From assembly GCF_900102035.1 (NCBI RefSeq), contig NZ_LT629689.1:806001-870000 (forward strand): DNA of 64,000 nucleotides. The letters run 5' to 3'. Made by a program: the position numbers and the translations under genes. This document shows positions 55,305 to 64,000 of this stretch, piece by piece. Position 1 is the first letter of the stretch; each line of letters begins with the position of its first letter. The notes below the pieces were generated by a model. The model made no database searches and was not told where the DNA came from. It saw only the letters and a list, made by a program, of their open reading frames with translations. The stretch is from Pseudomonas extremaustralis (GTDB taxonomy: Bacteria; Pseudomonadota; Gammaproteobacteria; Pseudomonadales; Pseudomonadaceae).

Positions 55305-56951
55305 ATGGACAAATACACCCCCCGCACCTGGCAGCCCCACGAGCGCCCGGCGCTGCCGGGTTCGCCGTCGACGCCGCTGCATCCCACCCACAAACGCTGG
55401 CTCTACGCCCTGGTCGGTGTGCTCGTCGCGATCACCGGCGGGCTGGGCAATTCGCTGGTGATCGCCAACCTGCAATACCTGCAAGGCGTCCTCGGCGCGA
55501 CCACGGCGGAAATGGCCTGGCTGCCCGCCGCCTATGTGATGACCAACGTCTGCATGAACCTGCTGCTGGTCAAGTTCCGCCAACAGTTCGGCCTGCGGGC
55601 GTTTACCGAGGTGTTCCTGGTGCTGTATGCGCTGGTGACCTTCGGCCACTTGTTCGTCAACGACCTCAACTCGGCCATCGCCGTGCGGGCCGCCCATGGC
55701 ATGGTCGGCGCGGCGCTCAGTTCCCTGGGTTTGTACTACATGATCCAGGCGTTCCCCGCCAAGTGGCGCTTGAAGGCGCTGGTGTTGGGCCTGGGCACCG
55801 CGCAGTTGGCCTTGCCGCTGGCGCGGCTGTTCTCCGAAGACCTGCTGCAAATCGCCGAATGGCGTGGCTTGTACCTGTTCGAATTGGGCTTGGCGCTGAT
55901 CTGCCTGGGCTGCGTGTTCCTGCTCAAGCTGCCGCCGGGCGACCGTTTCAAGACCTTCGAAGCACTCGACTTCCTCACCTTCGCTATCCTCTCCAGCGGC
56001 GTGGCGCTGCTCTGCGCGGTGCTGTCGCTGGGGCGTATCGACTGGTGGCTGGAAGCGCCGTGGATCGGCGTGGCGTCGGCCTGTTCCCTGGTGCTGATCA
56101 TGACCGGCCTGGCCATCGAGCATAACCGCGCCAACCCGATGCTGATGACCCGCTGGCTGGGCAGCGGCGCCATGATTCGCCTGGCGCTGGCGGTGATCCT
56201 GATTCGCATGGTGCTGTCGGAGCAGTCCACCGGTGCGGTGGGCTTCATGCAGATGCTGAACATGAGCTACGAGCAGATGCACACCCTGTATGTGGTGATG
56301 CTCGCGGGAGCGATTGCCGGGTTGGCGGTCAGCGCGTTGACGATCAACCCGGCGCACTTGCTGATGCCGTTGGTTATCTCCCTGGCGCTGATGGCCGTGG
56401 GCTCGGTGATGGACAGTTTCTCCAGCAACCTGACCCGCCCGCAGAACCTGTACATCAGCCAGTTCCTGCTGGGTTTTGGCGGCACCTTTTTCCTTGGGCC
56501 GACCATGGTGCTGGGCACCAAAAACGTGCTGACCAACCCGCGCAACCTGGTGAGTTTTTCGGTGATGTTCGGCATTTGCCAGAACCTCGGCGGCCTGATC
56601 GGCGCGGCGTTGCTCGGCACCTTCCAGGTGGTGCGCGAGAAGTTTCACTCGAGCATGATCGTCGAACACCTGACCCTGCTCGACCCACGTGTTGCCGCGC
56701 GGGTGCAGAGCGGCGGCTCGGCCTATGGCGGCATCGTCGCCGACCCCGAGTTGCGCAACCTCATAGGCATTCGCAGCCTCGCCACGGCGGCGACCCGCGA
56801 GGCGAATGTCATGGCCTATAACGATGTATTCATGCTGATCGCGATCATCGCGATACTGACCATGCTCTGGATCTTTACCCGCAGTCTGTGGCTGCTCAGC
56901 ACCACCAAGCCGGCAGCCACTTCCGTTCAACCCAGCGGCACTTCTCAATGA
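55305..56951 (+). CDS. MFS multidrug efflux transporter, EmrB/DHA2 type
   Basis: 548 aa with about 14 helices and long polar N-terminus (35 residues). Features of DHA2 transporters: NSLVIANLQYLQGVLGATTAEMAWLPAAYVM, VRAAHGMVGAALSSLGLYYM. It works with the EmrA-type adaptor, whose gene overlaps its end by 4 bp (ATGA). Probably exports a toxic compound or metabolite across both membranes together with a TolC-like duct encoded elsewhere. Confidence 0.9.
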   Translation: MDKYTPRTWQPHERPALPGSPSTPLHPTHKRWLYALVGVLVAITGGLGNSLVIANLQYLQGVLGATTAEMAWLPAAYVMTNVCMNLLLVKFRQQFGLRAFTEVFLVLYALVTFGHLFVNDLNSAIAVRAAHGMVGAALSSLGLYYMIQAFPAKWRLKALVLGLGTAQLALPLARLFSEDLLQIAEWRGLYLFELGLALICLGCVFLLKLPPGDRFKTFEALDFLTFAILSSGVALLCAVLSLGRIDWWLEAPWIGVASACSLVLIMTGLAIEHNRANPMLMTRWLGSGAMIRLALAVILIRMVLSEQSTGAVGFMQMLNMSYEQMHTLYVVMLAGAIAGLAVSALTINPAHLLMPLVISLALMAVGSVMDSFSSNLTRPQNLYISQFLLGFGGTFFLGPTMVLGTKNVLTNPRNLVSFSVMFGICQNLGGLIGAALLGTFQVVREKFHSSMIVEHLTLLDPRVAARVQSGGSAYGGIVADPELRNLIGIRSLATAATREANVMAYNDVFMLIAIIAILTMLWIFTRSLWLLSTTKPAATSVQPSGTSQ

Positions 56952-58099
56952 CCGAACCGACGACCACCTCGACCACCACCAACGCGATCGCCGCCACCCC
57001 GGAAGGCGCCTTGCCGCCGGGAGCGACGATCACCGAACCGCGCTCCCTGTGGGTGCGCATCCTTTCGTCCCTGGGCTTTGCCGCGATTGCCATCGTTGGC
57101 GTGTTGATCGTGCTGTATGCCTGGCAATTGCCGCCGTTCAGCAGCGCGGTGGAAACCACCGAGAACGCCCTGGTGCGCGGCCAGGTGACCATCATCGGCC
57201 CGCAGCTCAGCGGCTACGTGTTCGAGGTGCCGGTGCAGGACTTCCAGTACGTCAAGACCGGCGACCTGCTGGTGCGCCTGGATGATCGCATCTACAAGCA
57301 GCGTCTGGATCAGGCCCTGGCGCAACTGGCGGTGCAGAAGGCCGCGCTGGCCAATGTGCTGCAGCAACGCAACAGCGCCGAAGCGACGATCAAGCTGCGC
57401 CAGGCCGCCGTGGTGGACAGCCAGGCCCAGGCGCGTAAAAGCACCGCCGACCTGCGCCGCAACGAAGAACTGATCAGCGACGGTTCGGTGTCCCGGCGCG
57501 AGCTGGACGTGACCCGTGCCGCCAATGCCCAGACCCTAGCCGCCGTGGTCCAGGCCCAGGCGAGTCTGGACATCGCGCGCCAGGACTTGCAAACGGTGAT
57601 CGTCAATCGCGGCTCCCTGGAAGCAGCGGTGGCCAGTGCCGAGGCCGCGGTGGAACTGGCGCGCATCGACCTGTCCAACACCCGCATCACCGCGCCGCGC
57701 GACGGCCAGTTGGGGCAGATCGGCGTGCGCCTGGGCGCCTACGTCAACTCCGGCGCGCAGTTGATGGCGCTGGTGCCGAAGCAACTGTGGGTGATCGCCA
57801 ATATGAAAGAAACCCAGATGGACAATGTGCAAGTGGGGCAACCGGTGACGTTCACCGTGGACGCGCTCAACCACCGCAGGTTTCGCGGCACGGTCGAGCA
57901 TATTTCCCCGGCGACCGGCTCGGAGTTCAGCCTGTTGCAGGCCGACAACGCCACCGGCAACTTCGTCAAGATCGCCCAGCGCGTGCCGGTGCGGATCACG
58001 GTGGACCCGGATCAGGTCGACAGCGAACGCTTGCGGCCGGGGTTGTCGGTGGTCGTCAGCATCGACACCGCCGGACGCCTGAAAAACTCGCCCCCCTGA
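56948..58099 (+). CDS. Membrane fusion protein, EmrA/HlyD type
   Basis: 383 aa. Thr-rich N-terminus (TEPTTTSTTTN), one membrane helix (about 38-60), two half-lipoyl motifs (GQVTIIGPQLSGYVFEV and RITAPRDGQLGQIGV), a coiled-coil hairpin, and the beta-barrel (QLWVIANMKETQMDNVQVGQPV) typical of EmrA. ATGA overlap with the transporter gene. A family B REP pair follows. Confidence 0.92.
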   Translation: MTEPTTTSTTTNAIAATPEGALPPGATITEPRSLWVRILSSLGFAAIAIVGVLIVLYAWQLPPFSSAVETTENALVRGQVTIIGPQLSGYVFEVPVQDFQYVKTGDLLVRLDDRIYKQRLDQALAQLAVQKAALANVLQQRNSAEATIKLRQAAVVDSQAQARKSTADLRRNEELISDGSVSRRELDVTRAANAQTLAAVVQAQASLDIARQDLQTVIVNRGSLEAAVASAEAAVELARIDLSNTRITAPRDGQLGQIGVRLGAYVNSGAQLMALVPKQLWVIANMKETQMDNVQVGQPVTFTVDALNHRRFRGTVEHISPATGSEFSLLQADNATGNFVKIAQRVPVRITVDPDQVDSERLRPGLSVVVSIDTAGRLKNSPP

Positions 58100-58108
58100 G
58101 CCGGCCCC

Positions 58109-58208
58109 TGTAGGAGCGAGCTTGCTCGCGAAAAACCTCAGGGCAACGCGGGGCATCAGGCACGCCGCGTTATCGTTGACGATCTTCGCGAGCAAGCTCG
58201 CTCCTACA
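58109..58208. repeat. Paired REP element (REPIN), family B, overlapping the next stop codon
   Basis: TGTAGGAGCGAGCTTGCTCGCGAAAA and its complement enclose a core with CGTTATCGTTGACG. The right arm ends CTCCTACA, and its CTA (58204-58206) is the TAG stop of the leftward aldose-epimerase-like gene. The lpdV stop at 21562 has the same arrangement. Confidence 0.9.
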
Positions 58209-59064
58209 GAGGGGTGTATTTCAGGGTGAAGTCGAGGTGGGTGGACTGGTGTGGTTCCAGCAGTTTCAGGCCCGGCCTGCCCGGCAGGTGGTGGGCGTTT
58301 ACGGGGTGGCTCACCGGCTCGATGCAAAAGAACCCCAGCCCCGGCGGGCAGTACAACAGGAAGTAATCGGCACCGCTGGCCTGGCATTCCAGGGCATAAC
58401 CCAGCTCCGGCTGTTCGATCCGGCAATGCCCGTCCCATGGGCAGAAGCCGTTGTCCACCAGGCCCGTCGGTAGTGCCTTGAGCTGGCGAAAATCCCAGTC
58501 CTGCGGCACTGATGCCAACCCAGTCGGCAACTTGGCCCCATCGCTCAACCACACCTGCGAAGCCTTGGCCTGCAATCGCGTGCCCGCGCGGCGCGGGAAG
58601 TACGGGTGCAACCCCAGGCCATGCCACGCCGGGTATTCGCCCAGATGCGTTACGCGCAAGCCGATACTCAACGCACCGTCCCGCAACCGAAAGCGCTGCT
58701 CGGCGCGATAGGCGAACGGCGTGGCGCATTCCAGTGCAAGCAGCACTTCATCCGCCGACTGACTGACCACGTGCCACGCCTGTTGCCAGGCTGAGCCGTG
58801 AATCGGCAGCGGGTCGGTGAGGCTGTTGGGCGCGAGGGCCAGCCAGCCGGTGGGGGTGTCGAAGCCGCCTTGGGCAATCCGGTTGGACCAGGGCGCCAGT
58901 GGGTAGCACCCCAGCTTGCCGGGCAAACCGCTCTCGATCGCCTGCGCATCGCTGTGCCGCAGCAACGGTTGCCCGCTGGCGCGCACCGTCCAGTTGACGA
59001 TACTGCCGCCCACGGCCGGGGCGAGGGTGAGGTGGGTCAGGTTATCTTCGAGTTCAATCAGCAT
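58204..59064 (-). CDS. Aldose-1-epimerase-family protein
   Basis: 286 aa, GalM-like beta-sandwich. Blocks: GCYPLAPWSNRIAQGGF, PIHGSAWQQAWHV with the first His, HGLGLHPYFPR with the second, IEPVSHPVNAHH. Interconverts sugar anomers. The gene is read with the TRAP transporter (1-bp stop/start overlap TGATG), so the substrate is probably a hexuronate, supplying the anomer used by uronate dehydrogenase. The stop codon lies in a REP element. Confidence 0.9.
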   Translation of the reverse strand: MLIELEDNLTHLTLAPAVGGSIVNWTVRASGQPLLRHSDAQAIESGLPGKLGCYPLAPWSNRIAQGGFDTPTGWLALAPNSLTDPLPIHGSAWQQAWHVVSQSADEVLLALECATPFAYRAEQRFRLRDGALSIGLRVTHLGEYPAWHGLGLHPYFPRRAGTRLQAKASQVWLSDGAKLPTGLASVPQDWDFRQLKALPTGLVDNGFCPWDGHCRIEQPELGYALECQASGADYFLLYCPPGLGFFCIEPVSHPVNAHHLPGRPGLKLLEPHQSTHLDFTLKYTPL

Positions 59065-60344
59065 CACAGCACCACGCCTGGCAGCCACAACGACAAGGCC
59101 GGAATGTAAGTCACCGCCATCAGTATCAGGAACAGCACCCCATAGAACGGCAGCAACGCCTTCACGGTTTTCTCGATGCTCACCTTGCCCACCGCTGCGC
59201 CCACGAACAGCACCGCGCCCACCGGCGGAGTGATCAAGCCGATGCCGAGGTTGACCAGCATGATCATGCCGAAGTGCACCGGGTCGACGCCGATACCCAG
59301 CACCACCGGCAGCAGGATCGGTGTGAGGATCAGAATCAGCGGCGCCATGTCCATCACCGTGCCGAGCAACAGCAGCATGGCGTTGATGCACATCAGGATC
59401 ACGTAGCGATTGTCCGACAGGGTCAGGAACAGCGTGGTGATCTTCGCCGGGATCTGCATCAGCGTCATGATGTAGCCGAAGCTGGCGGCGAAGGCGATCA
59501 GGATCATCACGATGGAAATCGTGCGCACGGTGCGGTGCATCAGCTTGGGCAGCTCGCTCCATTTGTAGTCGCGGTAGATGAACATGGTGACGAAGAACGC
59601 CCACAGCACGGCAATCGCGGCGGATTCGGTGGCGGTGAAAATGCCCGAGAGGATGCCGCCGAGGATGATCACCATGGCCATCAGGCCCCACAGCGCGTCG
59701 GCGCAGATTTTCAGCGCTTGCTTGAGGGGGATGACTTCGCCCTTGGGGTAGTCGCGCTTCTTCGCGAAGATCAGGCACAGCACCATCAGGCACGCGCTCA
59801 TCAGCAGGCCCGGGACCACGCCGGCCATGAACAGCGAGGCGATGGACACCGTGCCGCCAGCCGCCAGGGAATAGAGCACCGAGTTGTGGCTGGGCGGGGT
59901 CAGCAGGGCCTGCACCGAGCCGCTGATGGTCACCGCCGTGGCGAACTCGCGCGGGTAGCCGCGGCGTTCCATTTCCGGAATCAGCACCGAGCCCACCGAC
60001 GCCGTGTCGGCCACCGACGAACCGGAGATCGCGCCGAAAAACGTCGAGGCCATGATGTTCACCAGCGACAAGCCGCCGCGCACAAAGCCCACCAGCACCC
60101 CGGCAAACGCCACCAGCCGCCGCGACATGCCGCCCTCGGCCATGATCGCGCCGGCCAGCACAAAGAACGGAATCGCCATCAGCGAAAACTTGTTCACCCC
60201 GCCGGCCACCTGAATCATCAGGGCCTGGAACGGAATGTCGATCCACCACGCGCCAATCAACGCCGACATCCCCAGGGCATAGGCCACCGGCATGCCGATC
60301 AGGATCAAGGCGATAAAGCTGCCCAACAAAATCAATGCGTCCAT
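59064..60344 (-). CDS. TRAP transporter large permease (DctM type)
   Basis: 426 aa with about 12 helices: IPFFVLAGAIMAEGGMSRRLVAFAGVLVGFVRGGLSLVNI, ISGSSVADTASVGSVLIPEMERRGYPREFATAVTISGSVQALLTPPSHNSVLYS. Secondary, sodium-driven uptake with the small permease and binding protein encoded upstream. ATG at 60344 chosen; a start 9 codons upstream has no clear ribosome site. Confidence 0.93.
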   Translation of the reverse strand: MDALILLGSFIALILIGMPVAYALGMSALIGAWWIDIPFQALMIQVAGGVNKFSLMAIPFFVLAGAIMAEGGMSRRLVAFAGVLVGFVRGGLSLVNIMASTFFGAISGSSVADTASVGSVLIPEMERRGYPREFATAVTISGSVQALLTPPSHNSVLYSLAAGGTVSIASLFMAGVVPGLLMSACLMVLCLIFAKKRDYPKGEVIPLKQALKICADALWGLMAMVIILGGILSGIFTATESAAIAVLWAFFVTMFIYRDYKWSELPKLMHRTVRTISIVMILIAFAASFGYIMTLMQIPAKITTLFLTLSDNRYVILMCINAMLLLLGTVMDMAPLILILTPILLPVVLGIGVDPVHFGMIMLVNLGIGLITPPVGAVLFVGAAVGKVSIEKTVKALLPFYGVLFLILMAVTYIPALSLWLPGVVL

Positions 60345-60345
60345 A

Positions 60346-60873
60346 TCAGGCAGCCCCTTCGCTTTCTTCAACCAAATCGAAGCGCACCACGCGCCGGTGG
60401 CTCTGATCGCCCAGCAGGAGTTTTTCCATCACGAACACCAGGGTCAACAGCCCGCCTATGGGGATCGGCATATAGGTGATGCCCACGCGCAGGGAAGGAA
60501 TGGCGCTCATGAACTGGTTCCAGGTGGACAGGCACAACTTGGTGCCCCAGATCGTCATGAACAGGCAGATGGTGCCCATCAGCAGTTGCGAAAGGATGCC
60601 GACGAGCTGGCGTTGGCGCGGCGGCAAGCGATCGGTGACCACGGCCACCGACATGTGCGCGCCGGCGCGATAACTGGCGGCGGCGCCGATAAAGGTGAAC
60701 ACCAGCATCAGCAGGATGGCGGTGGGCTCCGGCCAGCTTGCGCCGGTGCCGAGGATATAGCGGGCGAAGATGCCCCAGGGAATGATCAGCGCGACCCCGA
60801 GGACCGACAGCCCGGCGACCCAGATGCAGGTCATGTACAGGCGGTCGTTGATGCGCAGCAGTAGATTCTTCAT
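60346..60873 (-). CDS. TRAP transporter small permease (DctQ type)
   Basis: 175 aa with four helices and the DctQ pattern (IIPWGIFARYILGTGASWPEPTAILLMLVFTFIGAAASYRAGAHMSV). Starts at ATG 60873 (a GTG three codons upstream is possible). It ends 1 bp before the large permease start. Confidence 0.92.
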   Translation of the reverse strand: MKNLLLRINDRLYMTCIWVAGLSVLGVALIIPWGIFARYILGTGASWPEPTAILLMLVFTFIGAAASYRAGAHMSVAVVTDRLPPRQRQLVGILSQLLMGTICLFMTIWGTKLCLSTWNQFMSAIPSLRVGITYMPIPIGGLLTLVFVMEKLLLGDQSHRRVVRFDLVEESEGAA

Positions 60874-60937
60874 GGCGTTCACCGTAACCGGGCGCGTCGA
60901 TACGGACCGCGCCGGGCCTTGCTAGGAGAGGAGGGCG

Positions 60938-61912
60938 TTACTGAACGGCGTCGATGCGCGCGATGATGTCGGCGTAAGGCGCGCCGTACTTGGCGCGAAC
61001 CGCTGCGGTGGCGTCATAGAAGGGTTTTTTATCGACAGTGATGAACTCCACGCCCGCGGCCTTGAGCTTGGTTTCGCTGCTGGCGGACTTGGCGTCCCAC
61101 AATACGCGTTCATCGGCCTGGGCGGCTTTGGCGGCGTTTTTCACCATGACCTGTTGCGCGGGGGGGAGCTTGTTCCAGGTGATTTTCGACATCACGATGG
61201 GCTCGGGCAGGATCAGGTGTTCGGTGAGGGTGTAGTACTTGGCGTTCTGGAAGTGATTGTGTTCGAGCAAAGTCGGCGGGTTGTTTTCGGCGCCGTCGAT
61301 GACCCCGGTCTGCAAGGCGCTGAAGATCTCGCCGGTATCCATGGCGATGCCGTTGGCGCCCATGGCGTTGAAGGCGTCGATGAACAGCGGGTTGCCCTGC
61401 ACACGGATCTTCATGCCCTTGAGGTCGGCGAGGCTGCGCACCGGCTTCTTGGTGTAGAGGTTGCGCGTGCCGCCGTCCATCCACGCCAGGGCCACCAGGC
61501 CGAACTCGGAGTCGGTGATCTTGGCGAGGATCTCGTCGCCGATCTCACCGTCGATGACCTTGCGCATGTGCGCCTGGTCGCGGAACACGAACGGCAGGTT
61601 GAACACGTTCACGTCCGGCACCACGGGCCCGACGATGCCGAGGCTGACGCGGGTCATCTGTACCGCGCCGACCTGGGCCTGTTCGACCACTTCTTTCTCC
61701 GAGCCCAGCACACCGCCGGGGAAGTATTTGAAGGTCAGTTCGCCGTTGCTCGCTTTGGTCAGGGCCTTGCCCATGTTTTCTTCGGCGACGACGGTGGGGT
61801 AGCCGGCGGGGTGAACGTCGGCGAATTTGATTTCCAGCGCGTGGGCGGCGCTGCTGAGGGTGGCGACGAGGGGGAATGCAGCAACGGCGAGCAAGGTGCG
61901 TTTGAAGTCCAT
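60938..61912 (-). CDS. TRAP periplasmic binding protein (DctP type), probable hexuronate binder
   Basis: 324 aa. Signal peptide ending SAAHALE (about residue 26). DctP fold: EIKFADVHPAGYPTVVAEENMGKALTKASNGELTFKYFPGGVLGSEKEVVEQAQVGAVQM; the carboxylate-binding Arg lies in GMKIRVQGNPLF. AGGAGA precedes the ATG. Adjacent uronate dehydrogenase and lactonase genes suggest galacturonate or glucuronate as ligand. Confidence 0.92.
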   Translation of the reverse strand: MDFKRTLLAVAAFPLVATLSSAAHALEIKFADVHPAGYPTVVAEENMGKALTKASNGELTFKYFPGGVLGSEKEVVEQAQVGAVQMTRVSLGIVGPVVPDVNVFNLPFVFRDQAHMRKVIDGEIGDEILAKITDSEFGLVALAWMDGGTRNLYTKKPVRSLADLKGMKIRVQGNPLFIDAFNAMGANGIAMDTGEIFSALQTGVIDGAENNPPTLLEHNHFQNAKYYTLTEHLILPEPIVMSKITWNKLPPAQQVMVKNAAKAAQADERVLWDAKSASSETKLKAAGVEFITVDKKPFYDATAAVRAKYGAPYADIIARIDAVQ

Positions 61913-61963
61913 GGGGTGTGTCTCCTGTCTTGTTATTTTTGTATTCAAGGCACAGCGATGCAG

Positions 61964-62839
61964 CTAGAGGATGAAGCGGGGTTCGGGCAGTCCTTGGACG
62001 CCGGGGTCGAGGGCGAACACGCCGCCGGACAGTGATTGTTCGCTCTGATCGTCACGGATCGAGGTGACGAACAGGGTGTCCAGGCGACTGCCGCCAAAGG
62101 CGCACATGGTGGGTTTTTTCACCGGCACGCTCAGGGAGCGGTCCAGGCGACCTTCGGGGGTGAAGCGGTGCACCAGGCCAGCGTCATTGGCGCAGATCCA
62201 GTAGCAGCCGTCGACATCCACCGCCGCGCCATCGGGGCGACCGGGATATTGGTGCATGTCGACGAACACCCGGCGATTGGACGGCGTGCCGGTGTCGGTG
62301 TCGTAGTCGAAGGCCCAGATCTGTTGCACCAGCGGGTGCGAATCCGAGACGTACATCGTGCGACCGTCAGGGCTGAAGGCCAGGCCGTTGAGGGTAATGA
62401 AGCCGTCCAGCAGGGCCTGGGGCGCGTGGCCCGATGCATAGCGATAAAGCATGCCTGCGGCGGCGTTCGCGCCCATGTCCAGCACCATACTGCCCGCCCA
62501 GAAACGGCCCTGGCGATCGCAGCGTCCGTCGTTCAGGCGCATGTCCGGGCGCGGGTGCTCGACCCTGGCCAGGGGCGTGGCGTCGAGGCTGCCATCGTTG
62601 TGGGGGGTGAGTTGGAAAAAGCCGGTTTCCAGGCCGGCGACCCAGTTGCCCGCTGTGGTGCGGGCCATGCAGGCGAGCATCTGCGGGGCTTTCCAGGCGG
62701 CGATATGCCCGGTGGCGGCGTTCCAGCGTTGCAGGCCGCCGTTGGGGATATCCACCCAGTACAGGGCGTTTTCCTCCGCCACCCACACCGGGCATTCGCC
62801 CACGGCGTTGCGCGCATCGACAATCAAGTGTGCAGTCAT
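61964..62839 (-). CDS. SMP-30/gluconolactonase-family lactonase (aldarate pathway)
   Basis: 291 aa. Metal-binding residues of the family: Glu in VGECPVWVAEE (about 16-20), Asn in RLNDGRCDRQGRFWAGSM, Asn in LNGLAFSPDG, Asp in VSDSHPL. Between uronate dehydrogenase and the TRAP genes it most likely opens the aldarolactone released by that enzyme, to give galactarate or glucarate. ATG at 62839; a GTG two codons upstream is possible. Confidence 0.9.
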   Translation of the reverse strand: MTAHLIVDARNAVGECPVWVAEENALYWVDIPNGGLQRWNAATGHIAAWKAPQMLACMARTTAGNWVAGLETGFFQLTPHNDGSLDATPLARVEHPRPDMRLNDGRCDRQGRFWAGSMVLDMGANAAAGMLYRYASGHAPQALLDGFITLNGLAFSPDGRTMYVSDSHPLVQQIWAFDYDTDTGTPSNRRVFVDMHQYPGRPDGAAVDVDGCYWICANDAGLVHRFTPEGRLDRSLSVPVKKPTMCAFGGSRLDTLFVTSIRDDQSEQSLSGGVFALDPGVQGLPEPRFIL

Positions 62840-62869
62840 GGCCACTCATTCCCTTGGGTTGGTCTGGCG

Positions 62870-63691
62870 TCAGTCACCGAACGGCCCCGCGACGCAGAAC
62901 GCGCCACCCTGATAGACCTTGGCCGGATCGTCGGCGGCCACCGGCGGCTGGGCCTCGACCTGGGCGCGGAACACTTCGGAGCTGTCCTTGGGGACAAAGC
63001 CCAGATGCGCGGCGTAGCGGTTGTCCCACCAGGTATCGAGGTTGGCCGACATGCCGTAGACCACGGTGTGACCGACGTTCGGCGTGTACAGCGCGCGTTC
63101 GAGCAGTTGGGTGAGGTCGTCGAAGCTCAGCCAGGTGTGCATCATGCGGCGGTTCTGCGGTTCGGGGAACGATGAGCCGATGCGGATGCTCACGGTCTCG
63201 ATGCCGTAGCGATCGAAGTAGAAATTGGCCATGTCTTCGCCGTAGGACTTGGACAGGCCGTAGTAGCTGTCCGGACGGCGCGGGGAGTGGGCGTCGAGTT
63301 GTTCGCCCTGCTTGTAGAAGCCGATGACGTGGTTGGAACTGGCGAAGATCACGCGCTTCACCCCGTGGCGGCGTGCGGCCTCATAGATATGGAAGGTGCC
63401 GCTGATATTGGCGTCGAGCACTTCTTCGAACGAGCGTTCCACCGACACACCGCCGAAATGCAGGATGGCATCGACGCCTTCCACCAGGTGGTGCACGGCT
63501 TGCTTGTCGGCCAGGTCGCAGGGGTGCACTTCTTCATGGGCGGCGGCGGGGGCCATGGCGGCGATATCCGACAGGCGCAGCACCTGGGCATAAGGGCGCA
63601 GGCGTTCGCGCAGGACTTTGCCCAGGCCGCCGGCGGCACCGGTGAGGAGGAGGCGGTTGAATGGAACAGGCGGGGTCGTGGTAGTGGTCAT
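62870..63691 (-). CDS. udh: NAD-dependent uronate dehydrogenase
   Basis: 273 aa short-chain (extended) dehydrogenase. Rossmann motif TGAAGGLGK near residues 17-25, catalytic Y-x3-K in SYYGLSKSYGE, and SIRIGSSFPEPQNRRM for substrate carboxylate binding. Oxidises D-galacturonate and D-glucuronate at C1 to the aldarolactone. Closely matches the Pseudomonas Udh group. It is the first gene of the leftward unit udh-lactonase-TRAP-epimerase. GGAA precedes the ATG. Confidence 0.93.
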   Translation of the reverse strand: MTTTTTPPVPFNRLLLTGAAGGLGKVLRERLRPYAQVLRLSDIAAMAPAAAHEEVHPCDLADKQAVHHLVEGVDAILHFGGVSVERSFEEVLDANISGTFHIYEAARRHGVKRVIFASSNHVIGFYKQGEQLDAHSPRRPDSYYGLSKSYGEDMANFYFDRYGIETVSIRIGSSFPEPQNRRMMHTWLSFDDLTQLLERALYTPNVGHTVVYGMSANLDTWWDNRYAAHLGFVPKDSSEVFRAQVEAQPPVAADDPAKVYQGGAFCVAGPFGD

Positions 63692-63816
63692 GAGGGTTCC
63701 ATTGTTGTTGTAAGTTGTCGTATGACTGTGCCGAAGTATCGTTAGGGTGTCCCTGGATTGTCAACGCCTCGTCGACTCCGATTGATCGCTGGCACCCCGC
63801 AAAAAAACACATCCCC

Positions 63817-63916
63817 TGTAGGCGCGAGCTTGCTCGCGAAAAACCCAAGAACGCCACGGGCTATCAGCCTCTGCGCGTTATGGTTGACGACCTTCGCGAG
63901 CAAGCTCGCGCCTACA
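63817..63916. repeat. Paired REP element (REPIN), family B variant
   Basis: TGTAGGCGCGAGCTTGCTCGCGAAAA and its complement CTTCGCGAGCAAGCTCGCGCCTACA. Arms carry GGCGCGAG instead of GGAGCGAG on both sides, a compensated change that keeps pairing. It lies between udh and a porin gene. Confidence 0.9.
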
Positions 63917-63939
63917 AGGGTGGGGCGTTGTTTGGGGGC

Positions 63940-64000
63940 CTACAGCAGTGAAATCGGATAGCTGATGAAGATGCGGTTTTCGTCGAATTCGTTATTGCTG
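63940..64000 (-). CDS. C-terminal end of an OprD-family porin (rest outside window)
   Basis: The last 19 codons of a leftward frame, ending in TAG at 63940-63942. The peptide reads SNNEFDENRIFISYPISLL, which matches the final strand of OprD-type specific porins (basic residue, aromatic-rich strand, YP, hydrophobic last residue). Its place beside the hexuronate unit suggests uptake of uronates or aldarates. Confidence 0.6.
   Translation of the reverse strand, partial: SNNEFDENRIFISYPISLL

Overview
The window is chromosomal DNA of a fluorescent Pseudomonas, most likely of the P. fluorescens group. The support is a pyoverdine block in P. aeruginosa-like order, a bkd operon, an exa/ped quinoprotein alcohol oxidation locus, high GC content, and two abundant families of paired REP elements between genes. 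No rRNA, tRNA, insertion sequence, prophage or CRISPR array is visible. Both ends cut through genes.

Layout: 1-4.1 kb holds a partial secreted protein, an SMP-30/strictosidine-synthase-like protein, a LysR regulator and a short hydrolase-like protein that has lost its nucleophile. 4.2-11 kb is pyoverdine: opmQ-pvdT-pvdR leftward, and an fpvI-like sigma gene and pvdA rightward. Perfect PvdS boxes (TAAAT-N16-CGT) precede both pvdR and pvdA. 11.2-13.2 kb is a two-gene radical-SAM/DNA-metabolism pair. 13.3-19.1 kb is a leftward citrulline/ornithine unit: Lrp-type regulator, polar amino acid ABC transporter, ornithine cyclodeaminase and a CtlX-type citrulline hydrolase. 19.3-27.2 kb has a double-GNAT protein, ilvE and the branched-chain keto acid dehydrogenase operon bkdA1-bkdA2-bkdB-lpdV with divergent bkdR. 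A chemoreceptor follows.

29-53.6 kb is the centre of the window: a PQQ/lanthanide alcohol oxidation locus. It contains a porin, nosP-nahK, erbR, a rhodanese-like periplasmic protein, an ABC system of the PedA1A2BC type, a 38-codon small ORF directly before a pedS2/pedR2-like two-component pair, a secreted pentapeptide protein, a Ca-type quinoprotein ADH (active-site Asp-Phe-Ser), cytochrome c, a MoxJ-like binding protein, a SoxYZ-like carrier, a metallo-hydrolase, a lanthanide-type quinoprotein ADH (Asp-Tyr-Asp), an aldehyde dehydrogenase, a stand-alone pqqA, ercA and an ercS-like hybrid kinase. Alcohols would be oxidised in the periplasm by the two PQQ enzymes, electrons passed to the cytochrome, and the aldehyde oxidised further. 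Two recurring DNA motifs tie the locus together. A palindrome, CGGGAA-N3-TTCCCG, lies upstream of both ADH genes and nowhere else that I noticed. CCAARGYA-like boxes, often in pairs 22-23 bp apart, lie upstream of most of its transcription units.

53.7-58.1 kb carries a DASS-family anion transporter and an EmrB/EmrA-type efflux pair. 58.2-64 kb is a leftward hexuronate unit: uronate dehydrogenase, SMP-30 lactonase, TRAP transporter and aldose-1-epimerase-like protein, with the C-terminus of an OprD-type porin at the right edge.
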